Of a stretch of 64,000 bases of DNA, positions 39,926 through 49,283 are shown in pieces (positions within the stretch are counted from its first letter, which is position 1; each line of letters opens with the position of its first letter). The notes beneath the pieces were generated by a model. It was given only the letters and a program-made list of their open reading frames with translations. It had not been told where the DNA came from and searched no databases. The stretch is from Candidatus Zixiibacteriota bacterium. GTDB taxonomy: Bacteria > Zixibacteria > MSB-5A5 > GN15 > FEB-12. Position numbers and translations under genes: made by a program. Where the stretch lies: assembly GCA_024280215.1 (NCBI GenBank), contig JAJRQO010000007.1, positions 120,758-184,757 on the forward strand, in the 5' to 3' direction.

Positions 39926-40711
39926 TTGAAAAACAACAAAGCAAAAGACTTAATTGAAAACGCTCTCACATCATTAACTGAATCTCTTGAGAACGGTCAA
40001 AGTGATGAATTAAAAAAATATCTTAAGACTATGAGTAGGTTTCATAATTATAGTTTTCGAAATGTTATGCTTGTAGCTCTTCAAAAACCAAACGCAACTC
40101 ATATATCTGGATTTCACACTTGGAAAAAGCTTGGTCGATTCGTCAAAAAGGGTGAGAAGGGAATTACTATTATTGCTCCGTTAGTATTCAAGAAAGAGTC
40201 TGTTGAAAATAATGATAACAGTTCTAACGTTTCTGAAATTAACGGATTCAAAGCCGTATATGTTTTTGACATCAGTCAAACTGACGGAGATAAACTACCT
40301 GATGTTGCTCGTGTGCAAGGCGATCCGACCCATTATCAAGAAATACTAAGTAATTTTATTTCTGCTAACGGTATTACTCTTGAGTATTCGGATTCCTTAC
40401 ACGCCGATGGCTGTTCATCAGGAGGCAAAATAACTATCCGTTCAGGTTTGACACCAGCTGAAGATTTTAGTGTGAAAGTCCATGAGTTAGCTCATGAATT
40501 CTTACATCATACAGGAGAGAAGCTCTCTAAGACTCAGAAAGAAACAGAAGCTGAAGCAGTTGCCTATGTTGTTTGTCAGTCTATTGGTCTTGATACTAAT
40601 ACCGCATTTAGCGACTATATCCAACTCTACAAAGGCAAAAAAGAAACACTTATTAATTCAATCCAGAGAATTAAAGAAGTTTCAGGAAAAATACTTAATG
40701 CCCTAACATAG
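39926..40711 (+). CDS. ArdC-like antirestriction protein (N-terminal ssDNA-binding domain + zinc metallopeptidase)
   Basis: FHNYSFRNVMLVALQKPNATHISGFHTWKKLGRFVKKGEKGITI and KVHELAHEFLHH; RBS aaggag and TTG at 39926 preferred to the ORF start. Confidence 0.85.
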   Translation: MKNNKAKDLIENALTSLTESLENGQSDELKKYLKTMSRFHNYSFRNVMLVALQKPNATHISGFHTWKKLGRFVKKGEKGITIIAPLVFKKESVENNDNSSNVSEINGFKAVYVFDISQTDGDKLPDVARVQGDPTHYQEILSNFISANGITLEYSDSLHADGCSSGGKITIRSGLTPAEDFSVKVHELAHEFLHHTGEKLSKTQKETEAEAVAYVVCQSIGLDTNTAFSDYIQLYKGKKETLINSIQRIKEVSGKILNALT

Positions 40712-40792
40712 GGCATTATAGGAAATTTATAACGACTTGTGATAAATGGTTTTTAATTGACCTTTAATTGCTATTACTATAAGCTGTATTAT

Positions 40793-42280
40793 ATGTTATT
40801 AACGAAAACAAATTATTTATTGTATAAACAATGCCCTCAAAATGCTTGGGTGAAAATCTTTGAACCTAAGATTTACTATTCTTATGAACTTTCTGATTTT
40901 GACAAAATGATAATGGAAACAGGGAACGAAGTTGATAAACTTGCTCGAGAATTATTTCCAGATGGAATTTTGATTGATGATAGAAAAGACAATAAAATAA
41001 CGGCTGAATTAATTGCTAAAAAAGAAAAAATAATATACCAACCTGTGTTTTTTACAGAAAAGTTTGAAGCTATTGCTGATATACTTGTATGGAATGATGA
41101 ATATAACGCTTACGATATTTATGAAGTAAAGTCTACTAATAGTGGTGAAAATAAAAAGAAGAGATTAGAAGAATATAAATATGATTTAGCTTTTCAATTT
41201 AATGTTTTAAATAAGTTATCTATACCTATCAATAATACATTTATTGTTAGATTAAATTGTGATTATATCAGACAGAAAGAATTAAATGTAAAAGAATTAT
41301 TTGATATAGTAAATTTAACAGATGAAGTAAAGAGTATTTCAGAGGCTGTACTAGAAGAGATGGATAATATCCATAGTGTATTGAAAATAGAAAATAAGCC
41401 AACAGATTGCTCTTGTATTGTTAAAGGAAAAAATTCGCATTGTACAACATTTAGCTATCTAAATCCTACAGTACCAGAATATAGCGTTCATAGCATATCA
41501 AGAATAGGAAGTTCTAAGAAGAAATTAGCTGAACTAATTGATCTAGGTATATATTCTATTTATGATGTTCCTGAAGATTTTCCATTATCAGATATTCAAA
41601 GAAATCAGGTTAATGTCGCTCAATCCAAAAAAATCATAATAGATAAAAACGAATTAAATAAATTTTTAGAAACAATTGAATACCCTATATCTTTTATAGA
41701 TTACGAAACTTTTCCATCAGCTATACCTAGATACATTGGTTACAAACCATATAATCAAATACCCTTTCAATTTTCTTTACATGTATTAGAAAAAGAAGAT
41801 TCAGAATTGAAGCATTTTGAATTTTTACATACAGAAAATAGTATACCAGATATACATTTTATAAAAGAAATAGAAAAAGTTTTGCCAAAGACAGGATCAA
41901 TAATTGTTTGGAATAAAACTTTCGAATGTGCAATTGTAAATGACAAAATAGCAGAAAGAAATAACGAATATTCATTATTCATTAAAAATTTTAATGATAG
42001 AGTAATTGATTTAGAAGTACCTTTTAAAAAACAATTTTATATTCATCCTGATTTTATGGGGAAAACATCAATCAAGTATATTTTACCTACATTATCACCT
42101 GAATTTTCCTATAAAACCTTAAATATCCAAGAGGGAGGAACTGCCTCAGAAACTTGGAACAAAATTGTGTCAGGTAACTTTGATGAGCATGAGATTAAAG
42201 AAAAATCAGCAGACCTACTTGCTTATTGTAAATTAGATACTTTGGCTATGTTTGAAATTTGGAAAAAATGTTTAGAATGA
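40793..42280 (+). CDS. DUF2779-like nuclease
   Basis: MLLTKTNYLLYKQCPQNAWVK, DIYEVKSTNSG (PD-(D/E)XK-like), ISFIDYETFPSAIPRYIGYKPYNQIPFQFSLHVLE; internal Met at 40793. Confidence 0.8.
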   Translation: MLLTKTNYLLYKQCPQNAWVKIFEPKIYYSYELSDFDKMIMETGNEVDKLARELFPDGILIDDRKDNKITAELIAKKEKIIYQPVFFTEKFEAIADILVWNDEYNAYDIYEVKSTNSGENKKKRLEEYKYDLAFQFNVLNKLSIPINNTFIVRLNCDYIRQKELNVKELFDIVNLTDEVKSISEAVLEEMDNIHSVLKIENKPTDCSCIVKGKNSHCTTFSYLNPTVPEYSVHSISRIGSSKKKLAELIDLGIYSIYDVPEDFPLSDIQRNQVNVAQSKKIIIDKNELNKFLETIEYPISFIDYETFPSAIPRYIGYKPYNQIPFQFSLHVLEKEDSELKHFEFLHTENSIPDIHFIKEIEKVLPKTGSIIVWNKTFECAIVNDKIAERNNEYSLFIKNFNDRVIDLEVPFKKQFYIHPDFMGKTSIKYILPTLSPEFSYKTLNIQEGGTASETWNKIVSGNFDEHEIKEKSADLLAYCKLDTLAMFEIWKKCLE

Positions 42281-42425
42281 TTTAAATCCCATGAATTACT
42301 ATGTGATGAAATAAGCATAAGTCCCACTACTTTTTAAATCAGCTTTTTGTTAATCAATTTATTTTGTTGATTAATTATATCAATAAGAGTAATATAAAAT
42401 TATCTAACAATTAAGGAGTAAATAT

Positions 42426-42836
42426 ATGAGCAATCCAAGAGCCTTTATAAGTTTTGATTTTGATCATGATGAGACAGAGAGAGTTCTTTTTATTGGTCAA
42501 TCAAAACTCTCAAAAAGCCCTTTTAACATTGAAGATTGGTCTTCAAAGTCATCTTTACCACAAAGTGAGTGGGAGAAATTGATTGAAGAAAAAATTAATA
42601 AGTGCAATATGGTTATTGTATTAGTAGGTAAAACCATGTCTTCAGCTACTGGAGTGGCAAAAGAAATTTCTTTTGCCAAGGCTAATGACGTTCCTGTATT
42701 TGGTGTATATGTTGATGGAGCCAATACTGTAAGCAATTTACCTAGTGGACTTCAACGCAATAGAGTTATTAGTTGGGGATGGACTGCGATTGCTTCTGCC
42801 ATTGATCAAATGATGAAAGAAGGAAAAAATAAATAA
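42426..42836 (+). CDS. TIR-like domain protein (Thoeris ThsB-like, MTH538/DUF1863 type)
   Basis: RAFISFDFDHDE...NIEDWSSKSSLPQSEWEKLIEEKINKCNMVIVLVGKTMSSATGVAKEISFA. Confidence 0.85.
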   Translation: MSNPRAFISFDFDHDETERVLFIGQSKLSKSPFNIEDWSSKSSLPQSEWEKLIEEKINKCNMVIVLVGKTMSSATGVAKEISFAKANDVPVFGVYVDGANTVSNLPSGLQRNRVISWGWTAIASAIDQMMKEGKNK

Positions 42837-42857
42837 TATGAGGATGGCTATAATTTT

Positions 42858-43847
42858 ATGAGAAAAGCACTTATAATTGGTATTGATAAATATCCTAATA
42901 ATTTACTTAGTGGTTGCGAAAACGATGCAACGTCTATAGCTAATATTCTCGAAAAAAATGGTGATGATTCACCAAATTTTGATGTAAAATTAATAACTAG
43001 TGATAACACAAATGTAACTAGTGAGTTAATTTATTCTGCCTTGGAAAAACTTTTTAAAGATGAGGCAGAAACAGTTCTTTTTTATTTTGCTGGGCACGGT
43101 ATAATAAATGAGTCTACGAATGCTGGTTATATAGTTAGTCAAGATGGTAAGAAAGGAAGTTGGGGTGTAAGTCTTTCTGAAATATTAGAAATGGCAAATG
43201 GAGCACATCCACATATTAAATCTACGGTTATTATTTTAGATAGTTGCAATTCTGGATACGCAGGAGAAGTTGCTGGATTAAAAAATAAGGGAATTTCAAT
43301 CATTGGAACAGGTGTAACTATTCTAACAGCATGTCATCGTGAAGGGACAGCAGATGAAGATAATGGTCAAGGTCTTTTTACTACACTTTTATTAGATGGT
43401 CTCAGTGGCTCATCAGCTGATATATGTGGACGTATTACGCCCGCCTCAGTATATTCGCATATTGATCAAACCCTTGGTTCGTGGGAACAACGACCAATAT
43501 ATAAAGCCAACGTACAGACTTTCGTTACACTCCGTGAGATAACTCCCAAAGTTCCACTTGATATTTTACGTAGGTTGCCTACCTACTTTAAAAATCCTAC
43601 AGATCATTTTTCATTAGACCCATCTTTCGAGCCAGACAGAGAAAATATTCCAGAAAATCTTAGACATATTCCTGTAAATGCGGACAATAGCCGTGTTTTT
43701 AAGGAACTTCAATTATGCAATAGGTATGGGTTAATAATTCCTGTAGATGCTGAGCATATGTATTATGCAGCTATTAACTCAAAAGCATGTAAATTGACCG
43801 CACTTGGTTCACATTTTCGCAAGCTTGCTGAAATGGGTAGAATTTAA
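42858..43847 (+). CDS. caspase-like peptidase (C14 family)
   Basis: KALIIGIDKYPNNLLSGCENDATSIANIL, catalytic His FYFAGHG, catalytic Cys IILDSCNSGYAGE. Confidence 0.9.
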   Translation: MRKALIIGIDKYPNNLLSGCENDATSIANILEKNGDDSPNFDVKLITSDNTNVTSELIYSALEKLFKDEAETVLFYFAGHGIINESTNAGYIVSQDGKKGSWGVSLSEILEMANGAHPHIKSTVIILDSCNSGYAGEVAGLKNKGISIIGTGVTILTACHREGTADEDNGQGLFTTLLLDGLSGSSADICGRITPASVYSHIDQTLGSWEQRPIYKANVQTFVTLREITPKVPLDILRRLPTYFKNPTDHFSLDPSFEPDRENIPENLRHIPVNADNSRVFKELQLCNRYGLIIPVDAEHMYYAAINSKACKLTALGSHFRKLAEMGRI

Positions 43848-44047
43848 TCTTTTTTAGAAAATAAGCACAAGTGCCTATGTAAATGTGTATAACTATCAAT
43901 AATTCTTTCTATTTCCAATCTTTTTTATGAAAAAAGTTCCCAGTTCGTTGAGTTGCCCCTGCCAGTTGTATTTTAGGTCATTTGTATCCATTTTATGGAT
44001 ACTTTTTGTTTTACCTAAGCCAAAATTATTGGTTCGAATATCTTGAT

Positions 44048-45562
44048 TTAACAAGTTAGAGGGGAGTTGTAATTTAGCAATTTTCTCAAATGGTTTTTTA
44101 CTTTAAGCACTAGTTTTTTGTTAGTAATTACGTGGTTCGAATATATTTTATTTAAGATAGTACGTTTACGTTTAGAATCACCAATCTGAAACCATTTTCG
44201 AGCATATACAGAAAGTTCAAATGTTTCTTTTGTCAGTTCTGTAAATTCCTTTTTACTGTTTTTATAAAAATTTAATGAACTCTGGAGTTTTAACTTTTCT
44301 TTTGTTAATACATTTTTCTGTTTAAGATATTCTTCATTGGATATCAGTTGATTATTATAATTATCAGGAGATATTTTTAGGTTTAATAAGTTGTGAAGTT
44401 TATTATCAATATTATTCAATTCTTTTTCAATAGAGAATTTTTCTTGTTCTGCCTTAATAAGCTCTTTAAATTTAACAGATTTATAGTATTTAAAAATCCA
44501 ATCAAGATATTCTTGCGGAATCATTACAGACTCTAAGCTTTCATCTACTTGTTTCATCAAATTTTCTTCTGTAATTGATTGTCGTGGACAGTTTGGGTCT
44601 TTCGAGTATGTACAATGATAATAGATGTATTTTTTCCTTTGATTAGTAGATTTAATGTGTTTGAACTTATTTTCTGCTGTAATCATTGCTCCACATAAAC
44701 CACATCTAAATATACCTGTAAAAGCAAAATTATATGTTTCGGGTTTTGATCTTTCCTTTGTTCCAAGTATAAATTGAATACGTTCAAACTCTTCAATGGA
44801 AACCATAGGTTTATGTTTACCTTTATGTAATTCGCCTTGTTGATTGAAATAACCATAATAAAAAGGGTTTATAAATATTCTATACAAAGTGCTTTTTGTG
44901 AGGGGGACTGCTCCCAGTCTCTTAGTTTTCCTAGTCTTAAATCCCCATTGGTTATTAGCAATGTCTGTAATTTGATCTACAGAATAATTGCCCGACAGCA
45001 TTAAATCCCACATCTTTCGGATAAGTTTAAATCGTTCTGGATCAGGGAAAATTTTATTATAACCATCTTTAGCTTTTTTATTAAGGTATCCCATTGGAGC
45101 TCTGCAAGGCATCCAACCACTTTTAACTTTTGCTTTTAATCCTCGCTTAACATTGTCGGACAGATCATCAATATATTTTCTTGCAAACAACATATCAATA
45201 CCGCTCATCAGTCTATCTATACTGTTATTTTTATAGACTTGCATAGGAGTACGAATTTCTTTAATAACATTGTTTTCTAATAAATCAGAGATGATGGCTC
45301 CGTCTAATAGATTTCTAGTTAAGCGATCAAGTTTCCAACATAAAATTCCTGAAACTTTACTTCGTTTCAATTCTTTTATCATTTGATTCAAAACAGGTCT
45401 GCCAGATTTTTTAGCAGACTTTGATTCTGTAAATACTTTTTCAATTACAAGGTTATCTTTATCAGCAAGTAATTTTAATTCGTTAATTTGGGATTCAATA
45501 GAAAGAGCCTGTCTATCTTCAGACTCTGTAGATTTACGAGCATAGATAAAATATGTTATCAT
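44048..45562 (-). CDS. large serine recombinase
   Basis: FIYARKSTESEDRQALSIESQINEL resolvase catalytic motif; recombinase domain; zinc ribbon CGLCGAMI...CTYSKDPNC. Confidence 0.95.
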   Translation of the reverse strand: MITYFIYARKSTESEDRQALSIESQINELKLLADKDNLVIEKVFTESKSAKKSGRPVLNQMIKELKRSKVSGILCWKLDRLTRNLLDGAIISDLLENNVIKEIRTPMQVYKNNSIDRLMSGIDMLFARKYIDDLSDNVKRGLKAKVKSGWMPCRAPMGYLNKKAKDGYNKIFPDPERFKLIRKMWDLMLSGNYSVDQITDIANNQWGFKTRKTKRLGAVPLTKSTLYRIFINPFYYGYFNQQGELHKGKHKPMVSIEEFERIQFILGTKERSKPETYNFAFTGIFRCGLCGAMITAENKFKHIKSTNQRKKYIYYHCTYSKDPNCPRQSITEENLMKQVDESLESVMIPQEYLDWIFKYYKSVKFKELIKAEQEKFSIEKELNNIDNKLHNLLNLKISPDNYNNQLISNEEYLKQKNVLTKEKLKLQSSLNFYKNSKKEFTELTKETFELSVYARKWFQIGDSKRKRTILNKIYSNHVITNKKLVLKVKNHLRKLLNYNSPLTC

Positions 45563-45574
45563 ATAATTGTGTTA

Positions 45575-45724
45575 CTATTTTTTTGGAATCTGTTGATAGA
45601 TAGCATCAAAGAGGTAGAATAAGTCCTGTGCCATAACTTCTACTTCTTGAGCAGATAGTTTTTCACCAGTTTGTTCTAAATGTAATTGTTTTAATTCAGT
45701 TTTTGCTTCTTGTGATATTTCCAT
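45575..45724 (-). CDS. small conserved-type ORF upstream of serine recombinase (49 aa)
   Basis: Hand-translated: MEISQEAKTELKQLHLEQTGEKLSAQEVEVMAQDLFYLFDAIYQQIPKK*; 12 bp upstream of the recombinase start, same strand; absent from the ORF track. Confidence 0.6.
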   Translation of the reverse strand: MEISQEAKTELKQLHLEQTGEKLSAQEVEVMAQDLFYLFDAIYQQIPKK

Positions 45725-45830
45725 TTTTTAGAAGCATCGTACAGGAACTATCAATAACTTCAATATACCAACCCGCATTAAACAGTGGACAAGTTTGGAG
45801 ATAATTATTACTTGACTTCTTTAATGTCAT

Positions 45831-46064
45831 GTCCTACTTTCCCTATTACAGGACATTTATCTGACATCATAGAATTTTATTTGAGTTTAAGAATTAGCTT
45901 TGTATATAGGTAAATATTGAGATTTAATACTGATATTGGAGTGAATTTGTAATTAATATAATTGCATGCTAAGCTTGTATTAAGAAGACAGGACGGCTCG
46001 TATTTTGTTGATAAACAGGAGGTTACAATGAATTAGAGAGGTCTTACTTTAGGGAAAGTAGGAC
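45831..46064. repeat. 15-bp perfect inverted repeat pair enclosing ~200 bp
   Basis: GTCCTACTTTCCCTA (45831-45845) and TAGGGAAAGTAGGAC (46050-46064). Confidence 0.85.
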
Positions 46065-46753
46065 TAAGCAGAAGTATCGTTGAATTGTTTCAACGGTTTT
46101 TTGATCTCTTAAACCCTTTATCGAAACGAAAAAAGATTATTGATAAGCAAAAAACAAAGAAAAGAATCCTATCTAATGCAGGGTATCATTTAACAATTAA
46201 GCAGGTTCTCAAAATCATAAATGTTTGTTCAAATGAACGAGATTCTGTTTTGATACAAACTTTAGCTTTTACGGGAATGAGAAGAGCTGAAGTAACTGCT
46301 TTATCGGTTAATGATATTCTATGGGATAAGAGCTTACTGTTGATTCGACATGGTAAAGGGGATAAGCAAAGATTAGTTCCGATCCCTAAAGCGTTGATGG
46401 AAAATCTTAAGAACTTACTCGGGAATAGATCAATTGGAGCAATCTTTCAAAGTAGATATGGAATAGGCTTAAGTATGCGACAAGTAAATCGCATTGTTGT
46501 AAACGCAGGTAAAAAAGCAAGAGTCGAAAATCCAAACCCTAAGTATGAAAATATTACCTGTCATCTTTTCCGTCATACCTTTGCTCGTTTATGGAAAGAA
46601 AAACAGGGAAGTATCGAAACATTGTCAACCCTTTTCGGACATCAATCAGTTCGTACGACTTGGGATGAATATGGGAAAGAAAGTTTGGAGGATATAAAAC
46701 ATAATTACAATCAGGTCATCAAACAGATGTTTGAAAAGAAACGCAGGAAATAA
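46028..46753 (+). pseudogene. tyrosine recombinase with in-frame amber at codon 3 (pseudogene or recoded)
   Basis: SD aggaggttaca + ATG AAT TAG AGA GGT..., in frame with 46085-46753, which has catalytic TGMRRAE, HLFRHTFA, FGHQSVRTTWDEYG. Confidence 0.7.
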
Positions 46754-46770
46754 ATCAAAGGATAACCATT

Positions 46771-47172
46771 ATGAGAGTTACAAAATATTTAATTATGACA
46801 CTTATTATATTTGTAATAACACAAATGCCTTTAGCTTGTTCAGGTTTAGGTTCTCCTGACAGTACAAATATCGAAACTGCTATTAAAAATGCTCTTAAAG
46901 AGAAAGTACCAGTTCAGCTTTCAGGCTACATGGGAGGAGGTAGAGACGCAACTATTAAGGAGATAAAAATCATTGAGGTTGGTGAGAAAAAGATAGTGAG
47001 AGACAAAGAGCTTTGGGCAGTAAAAGTCTATCTTGAAGGTGATTGTGAGGTAGGTTCAAAATGGTCAGGGAATATAGATCCTTTAAGAAGAAAAGCATTA
47101 AAAGGCGAAGTCATATTTTATTTATATAAGGATGAATTTGATAAATGGAAAGCAAAACATAAAGGGTTCTAA
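46771..47172 (+). CDS. hypothetical lipoprotein
   Basis: Lipobox MPLACSGLG. Confidence 0.6.
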   Translation: MRVTKYLIMTLIIFVITQMPLACSGLGSPDSTNIETAIKNALKEKVPVQLSGYMGGGRDATIKEIKIIEVGEKKIVRDKELWAVKVYLEGDCEVGSKWSGNIDPLRRKALKGEVIFYLYKDEFDKWKAKHKGF

Positions 47173-47221
47173 ATAAAGACTTTAATATAAGGTAAATCTA
47201 AAACAATTTAGGAGATTTAAA

Positions 47222-47965
47222 ATGAAGAAACTGTTATTAACTCTAACTTGTGTCGCCATGATTATGTTGATAGGTTGTGCAGGTTCAAAACAATCAGTAC
47301 CAATGGAAGTAAAAAACATTCCAACCTTTGATTTTACTCCACCAACTACCACCCAATCAGATACTAATAGTGTTGTCTTTGCTGTAGTAAATCCACAATT
47401 TCCAGATGAATGGAAAGAGTACAGAAAAGAAGCTCCATATCCTTTTAATAAATTCTCAAAGAATATGGCAAAAGATTTTGATGAAATACTCTCCGCTCGT
47501 GGTTTCCGAGTTCGTGGAACATTTCGTACATATGATGAATTAACCTATCCTGATAAAAGTGAATCTGACCTCATCTTAATGCCAATTATGGAGATTGAAG
47601 TCGTGCCTATGGGAACCCCAACATCAGGCAAAGATATATTTGGTACACCTAAATACGGTTGGAAAGGTGAAATTCGTTTAGGTGGAAGAATTACTATCAA
47701 AATCAATGAATCATTATCCAATGAAAAGATGTGGACGAAAAGCATAGAGTTAGATGCCGTTTCATTTAACTATGAAGTAAAATCTCTGAAATCTCCTGTA
47801 AGTCGTCCTTCTTTTAGTGATGCGAAGTTATACAATGTATTAGCAGAGCATTTACAAAAATACTATACTCAAACTATGGATAAAATTTGGGTTTATCTTG
47901 ATCCAAATGAAATGGCAATGGTGAAAAAACAAGCCGTAGAATTAAAGGCAAAAAAACGCTATTAG
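47222..47965 (+). CDS. hypothetical lipoprotein
   Basis: Lipobox MLIGCAGSK; 247 aa. Confidence 0.65.
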   Translation: MKKLLLTLTCVAMIMLIGCAGSKQSVPMEVKNIPTFDFTPPTTTQSDTNSVVFAVVNPQFPDEWKEYRKEAPYPFNKFSKNMAKDFDEILSARGFRVRGTFRTYDELTYPDKSESDLILMPIMEIEVVPMGTPTSGKDIFGTPKYGWKGEIRLGGRITIKINESLSNEKMWTKSIELDAVSFNYEVKSLKSPVSRPSFSDAKLYNVLAEHLQKYYTQTMDKIWVYLDPNEMAMVKKQAVELKAKKRY

Positions 47966-48232
47966 TTAATATATACCCTCCGTACCCCTCAACAAAAAGG
48001 AACAGGTTTAATCGCTTGTTCCTTTTTTTTTGCTATATGAGCCAGATTGACAATTATCTATTTTTATGCTAAGGTTAGCCGTTTTATTTCACAAATTCAT
48101 TATATAATTAACTCTGTTTTGTTTTCTATTCTAATTCAATTATCCACATTTAAGTGCGGTTTGGTATATTGAATAAATATTACAATAGTCTAAACTACGA
48201 ATTGTAGAAAACAAAAACAAAAAGAATACTGT

Positions 48233-48490
48233 ATGTCTCTCAATGTTCATGAAATCAAATCTAACCAACTTCAGAGATACCGCGAGAAGCGGTCTCTCTG
48301 TCAGAGAGATGTTGCCAAGCTCATAGATGCAGAGCAGGCATCAGTAATTTACAGATGGGAAAAAGGGCAAAGATTGCCATCACTGGTAAACGCATTAAAA
48401 TTGTCTTCTGCCTTAAAATGTCCTGTTGAAATTCTGTTTTTAGATCATTTTAATCAAATTAGAAAAGAGATGTATCAAGACGAAATATAA
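48233..48490 (+). CDS. XRE-family HTH regulator
   Basis: LQRYREKRSLCQRDVAKLIDAEQASVIYRWEKGQRLPSLVNALKLSSAL. Confidence 0.85.
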   Translation: MSLNVHEIKSNQLQRYREKRSLCQRDVAKLIDAEQASVIYRWEKGQRLPSLVNALKLSSALKCPVEILFLDHFNQIRKEMYQDEI

Positions 48491-48526
48491 ATTGTTCATT
48501 GAAAATTAAATAATTAACAAAAAAAT

Positions 48527-48742
48527 ATGTCCAAAGAAACAGAAAAAAGAGATGAGTTGGCAGGTGAGATTGCGGTAGCGTTTAGAGAGGAAGAACAAAT
48601 AAAGCTGTATCAACATGTTTGTAGCCAACATGATTATACAACAATAAAACAAGCTTTTGATGACACAATGAAAGTGCCGTCAGATAAAATTAAAAAATCA
48701 AGATCAGCTTTATTCTTTTACCTACTTAAAAAAAATGTGTAA
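48527..48742 (+). CDS. hypothetical protein (71 aa)
   Basis: Overlaps the downstream RuvC-like ORF by 8 nt; operon-like. Confidence 0.5.
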   Translation: MSKETEKRDELAGEIAVAFREEEQIKLYQHVCSQHDYTTIKQAFDDTMKVPSDKIKKSRSALFFYLLKKNV

Positions 48743-49283
48743 AACAAAAATAAAAATAATTTCAATTGACCCAGGTACTAAGCATATGGGTTTTGCCTCG
48801 TTTGAGGGAATAGAGTTAATTGACTACGGAGTTAAAACAATCAAACAAGGTTCAGTTGAAATTATCCTTGAACACATAGAGGAAATCATCAATCGAATGA
48901 TAGATGAGAAAAAACCAGATTGTATAGTTTTAGAAAAGAACGCCTTTTCTCAAAACAAAAGTAATCTTCGTTTGGCTATGGTTGTTGCCAAAATCAGGAA
49001 AATAGCCAAAAAGAAAAGTCTATTAGTTTATGAGTACGACCCTCGAACTATTCGTAAAGAAATTTGTAATGATGGTAATGCGAGTAAAAAAAGGGTAGCT
49101 CAAACTTTGATAATATTCTTTCCAAATTTGAAAGTGTATCTAAAGTCAAATAAAGACTGGGTTTTAAAGTATCAGATGAATATGTTTGATGCGGTGGCAG
49201 TAGGGATGACATTTTTAAGAATAAATGTAAGTTCAACATTACCAATACAAAAATGGCAAAAAGTAAAACAAAAAAAGAAATAA
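48735..49283 (+). CDS. RuvC-like Holliday-junction resolvase/nuclease
   Basis: IISIDPGTKHMGFA, CIVLEKNAFSQNKSN, NMFDAVAVGM acidic RuvC-fold motifs. Confidence 0.8.
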   Translation: MCKTKIKIISIDPGTKHMGFASFEGIELIDYGVKTIKQGSVEIILEHIEEIINRMIDEKKPDCIVLEKNAFSQNKSNLRLAMVVAKIRKIAKKKSLLVYEYDPRTIRKEICNDGNASKKRVAQTLIIFFPNLKVYLKSNKDWVLKYQMNMFDAVAVGMTFLRINVSSTLPIQKWQKVKQKKK

